Source: an uncultured Bacteroidota bacterium
Lineage (GTDB): Bacteria > Bacteroidota > Bacteroidia > 2-12-FULL-35-15
Direction of reading: 5' to 3'
Length of the DNA: 64,000 nt
Assembly: GCA_903926385.1 (NCBI GenBank)
Contig: CAIYIS010000061.1
Location: 1-64,000 of the forward strand
Shown one piece after another: positions 1-7,754 of this stretch. The notes under the pieces were generated by a model. The model was not told where the DNA came from. It saw only the letters and a list, made by a program, of their open reading frames with translations, and did not search any database. The first letter of the stretch is position 1, and the number at the start of each line of letters is the position of its first letter. The translations under genes and the position numbers were made by a program.

Positions 1-8
1 AAATTTTC

Positions 9-253
9 GAGGAGGATGTGAATCTTGGATTACCGTTCGCCTTTCTTGGATTACCGTCTTCCTTTCTTGGATTACCGTTCGCCTTTCTTGGATTACCGTC
101 TTCCTTTCTTGGATTACCGTCTTCCTTTCTTGGATTACCGTTCGCCTTTCTTGGATTACCGTCTTCCTTTCTTGGATTACCGTTCGCCTTTCTTGGATTT
201 CCATCTTCCTTTCTTGGATTACCGTCTTCCTTTCCAAGATTTGCGTCCTCCCC
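9..253. repeat. 21-bp tandem array A with flanking inverted repeats
   Basis: Ten head-to-tail 21-bp units fill 24-233. Each begins CTTGGATTACCG and continues as either TTCGCCTTT or TCTTCCTTT; the ninth unit is diverged. The two unit types are interspersed irregularly. The array lies between an imperfect inverted repeat: 9-28 matches the reverse complement of 234-253 at about 16 of 20 positions. Because 21 is a multiple of three, several frames stay open through it (heptapeptide repeats), but there is no signal of a real protein. No spacers separate the units, so it is not CRISPR. Confidence 0.9.
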
Positions 254-517
254 GATTAATTTTTGGGTCGAATTACCTTGATTTTTATACAAATAGTAAA
301 ACCCTGAGACAATAACCGCAAGTGTGAACGTAAATGAATGAATGGAGATTCGCGATTGTTTATTGTTTATTGCCTAATTACCCAATTGCCCAATTGAACA
401 GTAGAGATTACTTTGCTGCGCCACAATGATTGTTGATTGTCGAATGCCTAACGAAACCTAAAACTTTGAACTTTGAACATTCCAACTTTGAACTCTTTTA
501 TTACTTTATTTTAATTT
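254..517. other. Intergenic stretch with simple repeats
   Basis: No convincing gene. It contains short low-complexity repetitions such as AATTGCCCAATTG and repeated CTTTGAACTTTGAAC, a kind of decay common between Bacteroidota genes. A promoter element follows at its right end. Confidence 0.5.
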
Positions 518-525
518 TACCTTTG
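518..525 (+). promoter_or_regulatory. Bacteroidota -7 element before the phosphoesterase gene
   Basis: TACCTTTG fits the TAnnTTTG -7 consensus of the Bacteroidota primary sigma factor and lies 10 bases before the ATG at 536. The -33 position has only a TTTT run at 496-499, so the match is partial. It implies a very short leader. Confidence 0.4.
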
Positions 526-535
526 CAGAAAAAAG

Positions 536-1030
536 ATGCAGCGAATAGCTTTGCTGTCGGATACACATAATTATCTGGATCCGGCTTTGTTTAAATATCT
601 GGAAGTATGCGATGAGATATGGCATGCAGGCGATATTGGTACGGTGGGCATAATGGAAGAACTAAGTAGGGTGAAGCCTGTTGTGGGTGTGTATGGCAAT
701 ATTGACGGGCAGGATGTGAGAAAAGAGTATGGCAAAACCAAACGCTGGGTGTGCGAAGGGGTGGATGTGTTGATGACACATATTGGAGGATATCCCAATA
801 ATTATGTGCCCGAGGTGCACGAATTGATAAAACAGAAACCCCCTCAACTATTTATTACGGGGCATTCGCATATTTTAAAAGTGATGTATGATAAAAAGTA
901 CGACCTCCTCCACATCAATCCGGGAGCGGCCGGCATACATGGGTTTCATAAGGTTAAAACCCTGGTGAGGTTTACGCTGGATGCCGGAAAAATTAAAAAT
1001 CTGGAAGTGGTGGAGCTGGGGCCGAGGTGA
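536..1030 (+). CDS. YfcE/MJ0936-type metallophosphoesterase
   Basis: A 164-residue calcineurin-like phosphoesterase of the small YfcE/MJ0936 class, which hydrolyses phosphodiesters with two bound metal ions; the natural substrate is unknown. The metal-ligand motifs appear in order: D9-x-H11 in LSDTHN, G32-D33, G54-N55 in GNID, H82 in THIGG and G109-H-S-H112, followed by the family's NPGAAG. The length equals a complete single domain with no signal peptide, so it is cytosolic. ATG start 10 bases after a TAnnTTTG element. It stands alone; rho starts 204 bases downstream. Family sure, role unknown. Confidence 0.9.
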   Translation: MQRIALLSDTHNYLDPALFKYLEVCDEIWHAGDIGTVGIMEELSRVKPVVGVYGNIDGQDVRKEYGKTKRWVCEGVDVLMTHIGGYPNNYVPEVHELIKQKPPQLFITGHSHILKVMYDKKYDLLHINPGAAGIHGFHKVKTLVRFTLDAGKIKNLEVVELGPR

Positions 1031-1234
1031 AAAAAATAAATAAATTGTTGGCAGGTTAAAAATTCTTTGTATAATTGCAGAGTGTTTCCGCAGTTAAGAT
1101 TTCTTATAACAAAACACAAGTCATCAATCATTATCTTGATTATTAACAATACCAAAAAATAAATTTAATTATTATCCTTTCTTAAAAAAAAGTGTCTGTT
1201 CGCCTGAACGGCCTGAACAACTAACAAAAAAAAT

Positions 1235-2878
1235 ATGTACGACATTATCGAATTAAACAGCAAACTTGTGGGTGAGCTAAAAGAAATTGCAAAAACAATG
1301 AACATTCCGAAGTGGGATGTATTGAAAAAGCAGGAACTTATTTACAAAATATTAGATCATCAAGCCATCAACCCCGGGGCTGTGAGTGATAGTAAACCGG
1401 CAGCAGAAGAAACCCGCATCTTGCGTCCGCGAAGAGTAAAACTAGACAATATAGATACCGAACCTAAATCGAAAATGGCTGAAGAGCCTTCGTTTTTTAA
1501 CGAAGAACAATTTACTCCTCCGGTAACCGCAAGCGAACCTCCTGCAGAAGCTCCGGTGGCAATCGAAACTCAGGTAGAACCTGTTTCGGCTAACGACAGA
1601 AATCCGGAAAACCAAAGTGGACAAGGCAACGAAAGAAGCCAAAACAACGACAGAAATCAGGGGAACGAAATGAGTCAGGAAATGGCAAATGATAACAGAG
1701 GAAACGAACGCAGAGAAAGCCGCAATCGTTACACCCCACGTTCTTCAGAGTCGTTTAACTTTGACGGTATCATTTCGAGCGAAGGAGTGTTGGAAACAAT
1801 GCCTGACGGATATGGGTTTTTGCGCTCGGCAGATTATAATTATTTGAATTCGCCTGACGATATTTATGTGTCGCAATCGCAAATAAAATTATTCGGACTT
1901 AAAACCGGAGATTTGGTGCATGGTTCCATTCGTCCTCCCAAAGAAGGCGAAAAATATTTTCCGCTTATTAAAGTAGAAAAAATAAATGGTCGCGAGCCGG
2001 CTTATGTAAGAGACCGTGTTCCGTTTGATTATTTAACTCCATTGTTTCCTTACGAAAAATTTAAGTTAACCGGCCATCCTCAACAAAACCTTTCGTCACG
2101 TGTGTTCGATTTGATTACACCGATTGGTAAAGGACAACGTGCCCTGATAGTGGCTCAGCCAAAAACAGGTAAAACTGTTTTGTTGAAAGATATTGCCAAT
2201 GCAATAGCCGCTAACCATCCCGAAACTTACTTAATTATCCTACTGATAGACGAACGTCCGGAAGAGGTAACCGATATGGCCCGCAGTGTAAAAGCTGAGG
2301 TGATAGCTTCTACTTTTGATGAGCCTGCCGACCGACATGTGCGTATAGCTAATATCGTTTTGGAAAAAGCAAAACGTATGGTTGAATGCGGACATGATGT
2401 ATGTATCTTGTTAGACTCGATTACTCGTTTGGCTCGTGCTTACAACACAGTGCAACCGGCTTCGGGTAAAGTATTGAGTGGAGGTGTGGATGCAAATGCA
2501 TTGCACAAACCTAAACGCTTCTTTGGTGCTGCCCGTAAAATTGAAAACGGAGGTTCGTTAACCATTATTGCTACTGCCCTTACCGATACCGGTTCTAAAA
2601 TGGATGAGGTGATTTTTGAAGAGTTTAAAGGAACCGGTAACTCGGAAATTCAGCTCGACCGTAAATTGGCCAACAAACGTGTGTATCCTGCTATTGATAT
2701 TGTGGCTTCGAGTACTCGTAGAGATGATTTACTCGTGGACAAAGAAACACAACAACGTGTTTGGATTTTGCGCAAGCACTTGTCGGATATGAATCCGGTG
2801 GAGGCTATGGAGTTTATGAGAGATCGTATGAAAAACACTCAAACCAATGAGGAGTTTTTGATATCGATGAATGGTTAA
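1235..2878 (+). CDS. rho: Transcription termination factor Rho
   Basis: Hexameric RNA-dependent ATPase that ends transcription of untranslated RNA. Residues 1-45 look like the Rho N-terminal helical domain (start [10 protein letters not shown]). About 179-252 is the cold-shock-like primary RNA-binding domain containing DGYGFLR. The RecA-like motor has a Walker A QPKTGKT near 308-314 and a Walker [11 protein letters not shown] near 387-396. At 547 residues it is far longer than the 419 of E. coli Rho; the extra length is an acidic then Asn/Gln/Arg/Glu-rich segment at about 45-175. Such inserts are known in Bacteroidota Rho. Monocistronic, with a 204-base leader. Confidence 0.97.
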   Translation: MYDIIELNSKLVGELKEIAKTMNIPKWDVLKKQELIYKILDHQAINPGAVSDSKPAAEETRILRPRRVKLDNIDTEPKSKMAEEPSFFNEEQFTPPVTASEPPAEAPVAIETQVEPVSANDRNPENQSGQGNERSQNNDRNQGNEMSQEMANDNRGNERRESRNRYTPRSSESFNFDGIISSEGVLETMPDGYGFLRSADYNYLNSPDDIYVSQSQIKLFGLKTGDLVHGSIRPPKEGEKYFPLIKVEKINGREPAYVRDRVPFDYLTPLFPYEKFKLTGHPQQNLSSRVFDLITPIGKGQRALIVAQPKTGKTVLLKDIANAIAANHPETYLIILLIDERPEEVTDMARSVKAEVIASTFDEPADRHVRIANIVLEKAKRMVECGHDVCILLDSITRLARAYNTVQPASGKVLSGGVDANALHKPKRFFGAARKIENGGSLTIIATALTDTGSKMDEVIFEEFKGTGNSEIQLDRKLANKRVYPAIDIVASSTRRDDLLVDKETQQRVWILRKHLSDMNPVEAMEFMRDRMKNTQTNEEFLISMNG

Positions 2879-2911
2879 TTAGTTATTAGTGGTTAGTTAT
2901 TAGTTGTTGGA

Positions 2912-3424
2912 ATGAAATTTTCATTGAATATAAAATTAGGTATAATAGCCGGTGCGATTAATTGTATTGCATGGTATGCATTTTCAAAATCGCTCGGCTA
3001 TTACGAACTTAGAGTGGATCAGTATCGTTATTATGTAACCTTACTGGTGTTGCTTTTTGGTATTTTTATTTCTGTGTATATGGAACGTAAAAATCAAAAT
3101 GGTTTTATTCAATTTAAAGAAGCATTAAAAACAGGATTTGTTTATACCCTTGTGGTTGCAGTCTTTTTGGGAGCTTTTAATTATATTTATTACAAATTTA
3201 TTGCTGTGGATGCAGTAGATTACTTTTTGAATCAAGCTCAAAAAACAATGAAAGAAGGCAAAGTGAGTGATGAAGATATTCTGAAAAATCTGGAAGTAAT
3301 AAGAAGTTACTTCGGTTCGTTCCGAATGCTGATGTCAACCGTTATTATGGGCTTGATATTATCTTTGCTATCATCTGCCATTCTTCGCAAGAAAAATCCG
3401 ATGGTGGCTGTAAGCGAAAACTAA
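2912..3424 (+). CDS. DUF4199 family membrane protein
   Basis: A 170-residue protein with four likely membrane segments: about 8-26, 43-57, 76-96 and 138-158. The order of hydrophobic segments and the charged loop before the last one fit the DUF4199 family, which is common in Bacteroidota and has no known function. It starts 33 bases after rho, and the gap is a decayed repetition of TTAGTTATTAG, so it may be read through from rho. Its stop lies only two bases from the end of the convergent mpl gene, leaving no room for a dedicated terminator. Confidence 0.75.
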   Translation: MKFSLNIKLGIIAGAINCIAWYAFSKSLGYYELRVDQYRYYVTLLVLLFGIFISVYMERKNQNGFIQFKEALKTGFVYTLVVAVFLGAFNYIYYKFIAVDAVDYFLNQAQKTMKEGKVSDEDILKNLEVIRSYFGSFRMLMSTVIMGLILSLLSSAILRKKNPMVAVSEN

Positions 3425-3426
3425 CT

Positions 3427-4851
3427 TTACTTCACAATCTGGTCTCCCAAATTTTTAAAATCAATACCATCAAAATTACCTGAACTCATCATCAATAGGT
3501 TTTTGTTTTCGAAATTCATTTTTAATAAATCTTCCAGTAGTGTATTGGAGTGGGTGTAAACACGGATGTTGTTTCCTCCAAATGCACTTTTCACTTGCTC
3601 TTCGGTAATTGGTTTCAGTTTTTTATGCTCAATAGTATGCGGGTTGAAATACACAATGGCTTCGTCTGCCAATGCCATAGAGCCTTCGTATTGTTTTAAA
3701 AAATCTTCGTTCAAACTGCTGAACGTATGCAGCTCCATGCAGGCAATGAGTTTGCGCATGGGGAATTGTTTTTTCACCGCCTGAGTTGTTGCTTTTAGTT
3801 TTGACGGAGAGTGAGCAAAATCTTTGTACACGGCTGTTGTGTCATTCCTTTTTACCAGTTCCAAACGCTTGGAAGCTCCTTTAAAACTTTCGATGGCCGC
3901 ATAAAATTGTTCATCGGTTATGCCTATCTGATTACACACCAACCGAGCTCCGTTCAGATTCATTAAATTATGTTCTCCAAAAATATTGAGTTTACAAGCT
4001 GCTGCAGCAGGGGAGGAGGGAGGCAATGTGGTGATACCGTTTTCTATGGTGTGTACGGGAATGGAGTAAGGGAATTTTTTTATGTCCTCTCTTGCCGATT
4101 CACAAACCTTTTTTACTTCCTTGTCCAGCTCGCAGTAAACAAGGCTTCCGTCCTTTTCAATTAAGTCAATAAATATTTTAAACTGCTCCACATACATTTC
4201 GAAAGTGGGAAACACATTGATATGGTCCCATGCAATACCGCTTAAAATGGCAATGTTGGGTTTGTATAAATGAAATTTTGGGCGTCTGTCGATAGGAGAT
4301 GAAAGGTACTCGTCACCTTCAATAACCGCTATTTTGGCTTCTTTCGTAAGTTTCACCATCGTATCGAAGCCTTCGAGTTGTGCACCCACCAGATAATCGC
4401 AATCCATTTTGAGGTAATGTAGTACATGTAAAATCATTGCTGTAATGGTGGTTTTACCGTGACTTCCGCCCACCACAATTCTGATTTTATCTTTTGTTTG
4501 CTCATAAATATATTCGGGATAAGAATATATTTTTAAACCTAATTGCTGAGCTTTTATCAGTTCAGGGTTGTCGGCACGAGCATGCATACCCAGTATTATC
4601 GCATCCAATCCGGAATGTATGGCATCGGTGTTCCACCCGATAGAAGCCGGCAACAGATTGTGTTTTGCCAATCGGCTTTTCGAAGGTTCCTGAATTTCGT
4701 CATCAGAGCCGGTCACCACAAATCCTTTTTTATGCATTGCTATCGCCAGATTGTGCATAGCACTGCCTCCAATAGCGATTAGATGCACCTTGCAAACCTC
4801 TCCTTTGTATCCACTCTCCATAGGAGTTTGAGTTGAACCAACTGTTTCCAT
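3427..4851 (-). CDS. mpl: Mpl-type UDP-MurNAc peptide ligase (peptidoglycan synthetase)
   Basis: A Mur-ligase family enzyme of 474 residues. The N-terminal Rossmann part carries HLIAIGGSAMHNLA and the ATP loop is GGSHGKTTITAM. VIEGDEY matches the (I/V)E(A/G)DEY signature of Mpl, the ligase that attaches recycled L-Ala-gamma-D-Glu-mDAP tripeptide to UDP-MurNAc; MurC differs there. A central domain (about 120-330) and a C-terminal domain with KDFAHSPSKL complete it. In E. coli Mpl serves murein recycling. Its start lies one base after the stop of the small membrane protein gene 4853-5395, so the two are co-transcribed. The start could instead be the internal Met at residue 11. Confidence 0.85.
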   Translation of the reverse strand: METVGSTQTPMESGYKGEVCKVHLIAIGGSAMHNLAIAMHKKGFVVTGSDDEIQEPSKSRLAKHNLLPASIGWNTDAIHSGLDAIILGMHARADNPELIKAQQLGLKIYSYPEYIYEQTKDKIRIVVGGSHGKTTITAMILHVLHYLKMDCDYLVGAQLEGFDTMVKLTKEAKIAVIEGDEYLSSPIDRRPKFHLYKPNIAILSGIAWDHINVFPTFEMYVEQFKIFIDLIEKDGSLVYCELDKEVKKVCESAREDIKKFPYSIPVHTIENGITTLPPSSPAAAACKLNIFGEHNLMNLNGARLVCNQIGITDEQFYAAIESFKGASKRLELVKRNDTTAVYKDFAHSPSKLKATTQAVKKQFPMRKLIACMELHTFSSLNEDFLKQYEGSMALADEAIVYFNPHTIEHKKLKPITEEQVKSAFGGNNIRVYTHSNTLLEDLLKMNFENKNLLMMSSGNFDGIDFKNLGDQIVK

Positions 4852-4852
4852 A

Positions 4853-5395
4853 CTACTTTTTCAATTCTTTTTTAATCAGTTTTAATAACGATTGTGCATC
4901 GGCCTCATCCAGCTGAATACCAAATTTAATTTCTTTGCCGTAATAATCGAAAGCAAGGCGCTCGCCTGCTATCACCCAGTATGAATTATTTATGTTTTCG
5001 AAAAACGAATTCTCTTTGATTTCAATATAGTGCAGGTCTTTGATAAAATCCTGCTCAAATGTTTTTACTTTCCCTTTTCCTGCGGTGTCGCGCTTGTAAA
5101 GTATCTCCCCATTTCTGACTTTCATTTTTTCAACTCCGAATTTTCTCCATAAGTAAGCTTTTACAATTTTGTATTCGAAATACGCCCAGAAACCCATCCA
5201 TACCAGCACGGCTACTTTTGTATTCGGGTCGATTAAATTGAAGTATTGCGAAAATACATAGATGCCGCTCAAACTCCACAGAATAAGGTAAACTGTTAAT
5301 AATATGCTTTTGGTTTTCTCTTTTAACGAAATAATAACTATGCTTAATTCGTCTTCTTTGCGCTTTATGCTTATTCTTTTGCCTATGTATTCCAT
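4853..5395 (-). CDS. Small membrane protein of unknown function
   Basis: I do not recognise this family. From the ATG at 5395 it is 180 residues: a basic N-terminus, two adjacent hydrophobic segments (about 30-50 and 58-75), then a soluble C-terminal half of mixed charge. The layout resembles small PH-like membrane proteins, but I see no diagnostic motif. A 201-residue reading is possible from a TTG at 5458, but the extra 21 residues add nothing recognisable, so I prefer the ATG. It immediately precedes mpl (one-base gap), which suggests an envelope role only by association. Confidence 0.6.
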   Translation of the reverse strand: MEYIGKRISIKRKEDELSIVIISLKEKTKSILLTVYLILWSLSGIYVFSQYFNLIDPNTKVAVLVWMGFWAYFEYKIVKAYLWRKFGVEKMKVRNGEILYKRDTAGKGKVKTFEQDFIKDLHYIEIKENSFFENINNSYWVIAGERLAFDYYGKEIKFGIQLDEADAQSLLKLIKKELKK

Positions 5396-5534
5396 CAGGG
5401 GAATTGGTATTAAAATTAAGAGTGATGTATGTTGGTTTGATTCTTTAATCAGGGTCAAAATTATTAAATATCTATTGAGATGAGCAGAATAGTTTTAATA
5501 GTTTTCAAAAAGAAATGGTGAATGCAGTATAAGG

Positions 5535-5566
5535 TTTATTTTACTAATAAGTTGTTCTTACATTTG
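5535..5566 (+). promoter_or_regulatory. Promoter of the KirBac-like channel gene
   Basis: TTTA at 5535-5538, a 20-base spacer and a perfect TACATTTG (-7 consensus TAnnTTTG) at 5559-5566. The ATG follows at 5585. Confidence 0.5.
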
Positions 5567-5584
5567 CATCGAAAATAAATAAAC

Positions 5585-6520
5585 ATGAAACAAAAACCAG
5601 AAGATAACGAATTGGGCTTTGGCAGTAAAACGTCCACCCAGCATTCGAGGTTAATAAACAAAGACGGTAGTTTTAATATTCACCGTATTGAACAATCGGC
5701 AATTGGCTCCACCAGCATCTATCACGCATTGCTTAGTATGAGCTGGCGCAAGTTTAATACAATTGTTTTTATATATTTTGTGGCCATTAATTTAATCTTC
5801 GCCTGTTGTTATTATTTTTCGGGCATGGATGGGTTAAAAGGTTGGGAAGCGTCTTCTGAAAAAGATAAATTTCTGGAAGCATTTTTCTTCAGCACGCAAA
5901 CCTTCAGTACGGTTGGTTTTGGAAAGATTAGCCCAGGTAATAACTTATCGAGTAGTATTGCTGCTATAGAGTCGCTTGTGGGTTTATTAGGATTTGCTCT
6001 TGCCACAGGTTTGCTTTATGGTCGTTTTTCCAGACCAGTTGCTCGCCTTCTGTTTAGCGAAAAAGCCATTGTTGCTCCTTTCAAAGAAGGCACAGCTTTT
6101 CAGTTTCGAATTGCAAATAAAATGCGAAACAGCCAGATTACCGATATGACCTGCAGAGTAACAGTGGCGAAACTTGAAAACGAGAATGGAGTAATGATCA
6201 GGCGTTTCAGACCCCTCGAATTAGAACTTAGTAAAATTGTTTTCTTTCCGATGACATGGACAGTTAATCACCCCATCAATGAAAATAGTCCGCTCTGGGG
6301 TATGAATGCAAACGACCTGAAACAGGCTGATGTGGAATTTATGATTTCGCTGGTGGGGTTTGATGATACATTCTCGCAAACCGTTAATGCTCGCTATTCA
6401 TACACGCACAAAGAAGTTGTGTATGGAGCCAAATTTGTTTCAGTATTCTCTACTAATGAAAAAGGGCAAACCTCTCAGGATTTAAGAAAAATCAGCGATT
6501 TCGAATTGGTTAAAATGTAG
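5585..6520 (+). CDS. KirBac-like inward-rectifier potassium channel
   Basis: A 311-residue Kir-type channel. The first membrane helix is about 58-80, then a pore helix and selectivity filter T109-V-G-F-G113, and a second membrane helix about 124-146. The cytoplasmic immunoglobulin-like rectifier domain spans about 150-305 and includes TDMTCRVTVAKLENENG and NARYSYTHKEVVYG. The filter is GFG rather than the commoner GYG; both occur in potassium channels. Kir channels are tetramers of the inner membrane that conduct K+. It has its own promoter and is convergent with the L,D-transpeptidase gene. Confidence 0.9.
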   Translation: MKQKPEDNELGFGSKTSTQHSRLINKDGSFNIHRIEQSAIGSTSIYHALLSMSWRKFNTIVFIYFVAINLIFACCYYFSGMDGLKGWEASSEKDKFLEAFFFSTQTFSTVGFGKISPGNNLSSSIAAIESLVGLLGFALATGLLYGRFSRPVARLLFSEKAIVAPFKEGTAFQFRIANKMRNSQITDMTCRVTVAKLENENGVMIRRFRPLELELSKIVFFPMTWTVNHPINENSPLWGMNANDLKQADVEFMISLVGFDDTFSQTVNARYSYTHKEVVYGAKFVSVFSTNEKGQTSQDLRKISDFELVKM

Positions 6521-6564
6521 TTGGGTTAAAAGTAAAATCCCCAATTCTTTTTTGGGAAGCTGCA

Positions 6565-7305
6565 TTAAAAAACATAATTCCCTTCTTTGTCTATTTTAAT
6601 TTTTGGTAATTGTTTATGGTTTTCGAAGTAATCATAACCCGGTTTGCAGTTTTTCCAGAAATCAATTAGGTTCTTATCCGTTCGGAATTTTTCGGTAAGC
6701 ATTTTCATTCCTTTTTCATTCAAATATGTAGAGAATATATGAACAGGGATGGTTTGTTGCCCGTTGTTTCGCGCTTCCACGGCCAATATGTATACTTCTT
6801 TAATAAACGTATCGGTAAGCGGGATACAGCCAATGGTAACACAATTGCCATGAATCATGATGTCTCCGCCCGGATTGCCTTTTCCTTTTTTTCTGTCTGC
6901 ATCATTGGGGTAACTTACTCCTAAGGAGAGGTAATAATTACTATACGGATTAAATACAGAGATGGAATAAAAACCTTCGGGAACCTGCCCGTCTCCCTGC
7001 TGACGTTTAGGGCCGGGAACTCCGGATGAACTGCAAATGTCATAGGTTTTAAAAAGTTTAAATTCCTTATCCCCTTTCGATTTTGACCACACTTCTAAAA
7101 CTTTGTCCATTTTAAAAACACGAATAAACATTTCATAGTTTTCGGAGTTTAATTTTTTTGAAGTCATCTCCCTTTTCAATGTCTCCCATTTTTCGGAGTA
7201 AGATGTTTTTACTCTTTCGTTTTTTTGTTGTGTAGCCTTGAATGATTGAGCTGATAAATGAGAAGAGAAGAAAATGCTAAGCAGGATTAAGGTTTGTTTT
7301 AACAT
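6565..7305 (-). CDS. L,D-transpeptidase family protein (YafK-like)
   Basis: A 246-residue secreted enzyme. Residues 1-20 form a signal peptide ending HLSAQ. The YkuD-type catalytic motif lies in IMIHGNCVTIGCIPL, with H152 and the likely nucleophile C160. The family crosslinks or trims peptidoglycan stem peptides through a cysteine acyl-enzyme; YafK/DpaA members instead cut the Braun lipoprotein-peptidoglycan bond, so the reaction here is not certain. A perfect TACTTTTG -7 element lies at 7330-7337. The gene is divergent from the FtsB-like gene. Confidence 0.85.
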   Translation of the reverse strand: MLKQTLILLSIFFSSHLSAQSFKATQQKNERVKTSYSEKWETLKREMTSKKLNSENYEMFIRVFKMDKVLEVWSKSKGDKEFKLFKTYDICSSSGVPGPKRQQGDGQVPEGFYSISVFNPYSNYYLSLGVSYPNDADRKKGKGNPGGDIMIHGNCVTIGCIPLTDTFIKEVYILAVEARNNGQQTIPVHIFSTYLNEKGMKMLTEKFRTDKNLIDFWKNCKPGYDYFENHKQLPKIKIDKEGNYVF

Positions 7306-7329
7306 AGCTAAGTTGATAAAGTGTTTTTA

Positions 7330-7337
7330 CAAAAGTA
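7330..7337 (-). promoter_or_regulatory. -7 element of the L,D-transpeptidase gene
   Basis: On the minus strand this reads TACTTTTG, a perfect TAnnTTTG match 24 bases before the ATG. No clear TTTG -33 element is seen at 19-21 bases. Confidence 0.4.
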
Positions 7338-7374
7338 TATAATTATAAAAAACGAATTACTTTTACCCTCATAA

Positions 7375-7674
7375 GTGAAAGTCGTGAAAAAGATACTCTC
7401 AGTTTTAAAAAATAAATACTTGCTGACCACAGTAGGTTTGACTGTATGGATATTGTTTTTTGATAAAAACGATTTGTTCACTCAGCTCGAATTTCGCAAG
7501 GAAGTAAAGGTTTTGCAGGAGGATCGAAATTATTATGCCAACGAGATAAAATCGATTACCTCCGATCTTCGCGAATTAAGCTCTAATCCTAAAACCCTCG
7601 AGAAATTTGCACGCGAAAAGTACTATATGAAGCGTGATAATGAAGATATATTTGTACTTGTCCCCAAAAAATAA
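7375..7674 (+). CDS. FtsB/DivIC-like septum formation initiator
   Basis: A 99-residue protein with a short cytoplasmic N-terminus, one membrane segment at about 16-30 and a periplasmic coiled coil at about 35-75 that ends in a conserved-looking KTLEKFAREKYYMKRDNEDIF. This is the FtsB/DivIC pattern: a bitopic divisome protein that pairs with FtsL and regulates septal peptidoglycan synthesis. The start is a GTG at 7375. A strong terminator follows the stop immediately. Whether to call it FtsB or DivIC cannot be settled from sequence. Confidence 0.85.
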   Translation: MKVVKKILSVLKNKYLLTTVGLTVWILFFDKNDLFTQLEFRKEVKVLQEDRNYYANEIKSITSDLRELSSNPKTLEKFAREKYYMKRDNEDIFVLVPKK

Positions 7675-7710
7675 GCGTCATCTCGGTATTAGAAATGACG
7701 CTTTTTTTTT
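7673..7710 (+). terminator. Terminator after the FtsB-like gene
   Basis: GCGTCAT (7675-7681) pairs with ATGACGC (7695-7701) and is followed by nine T. It begins on the last bases of the stop codon. Confidence 0.85.
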
Positions 7711-7754
7711 AGGAATTTATATACAATCCTCCTCTTAAAAATATGAAGATGATT

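Noticed and set aside
18..315. Repeat-peptide reading frames across array A (heptads such as LGLPFAF)
   Set aside because: They follow only from a 21-base period in multiple frames; no start context, no homology, no codon bias.
5396..5458. TTG start giving 21 more residues for the small membrane protein
   Set aside because: The ATG at 5395 begins at a typical N-terminus; the extension has no features.
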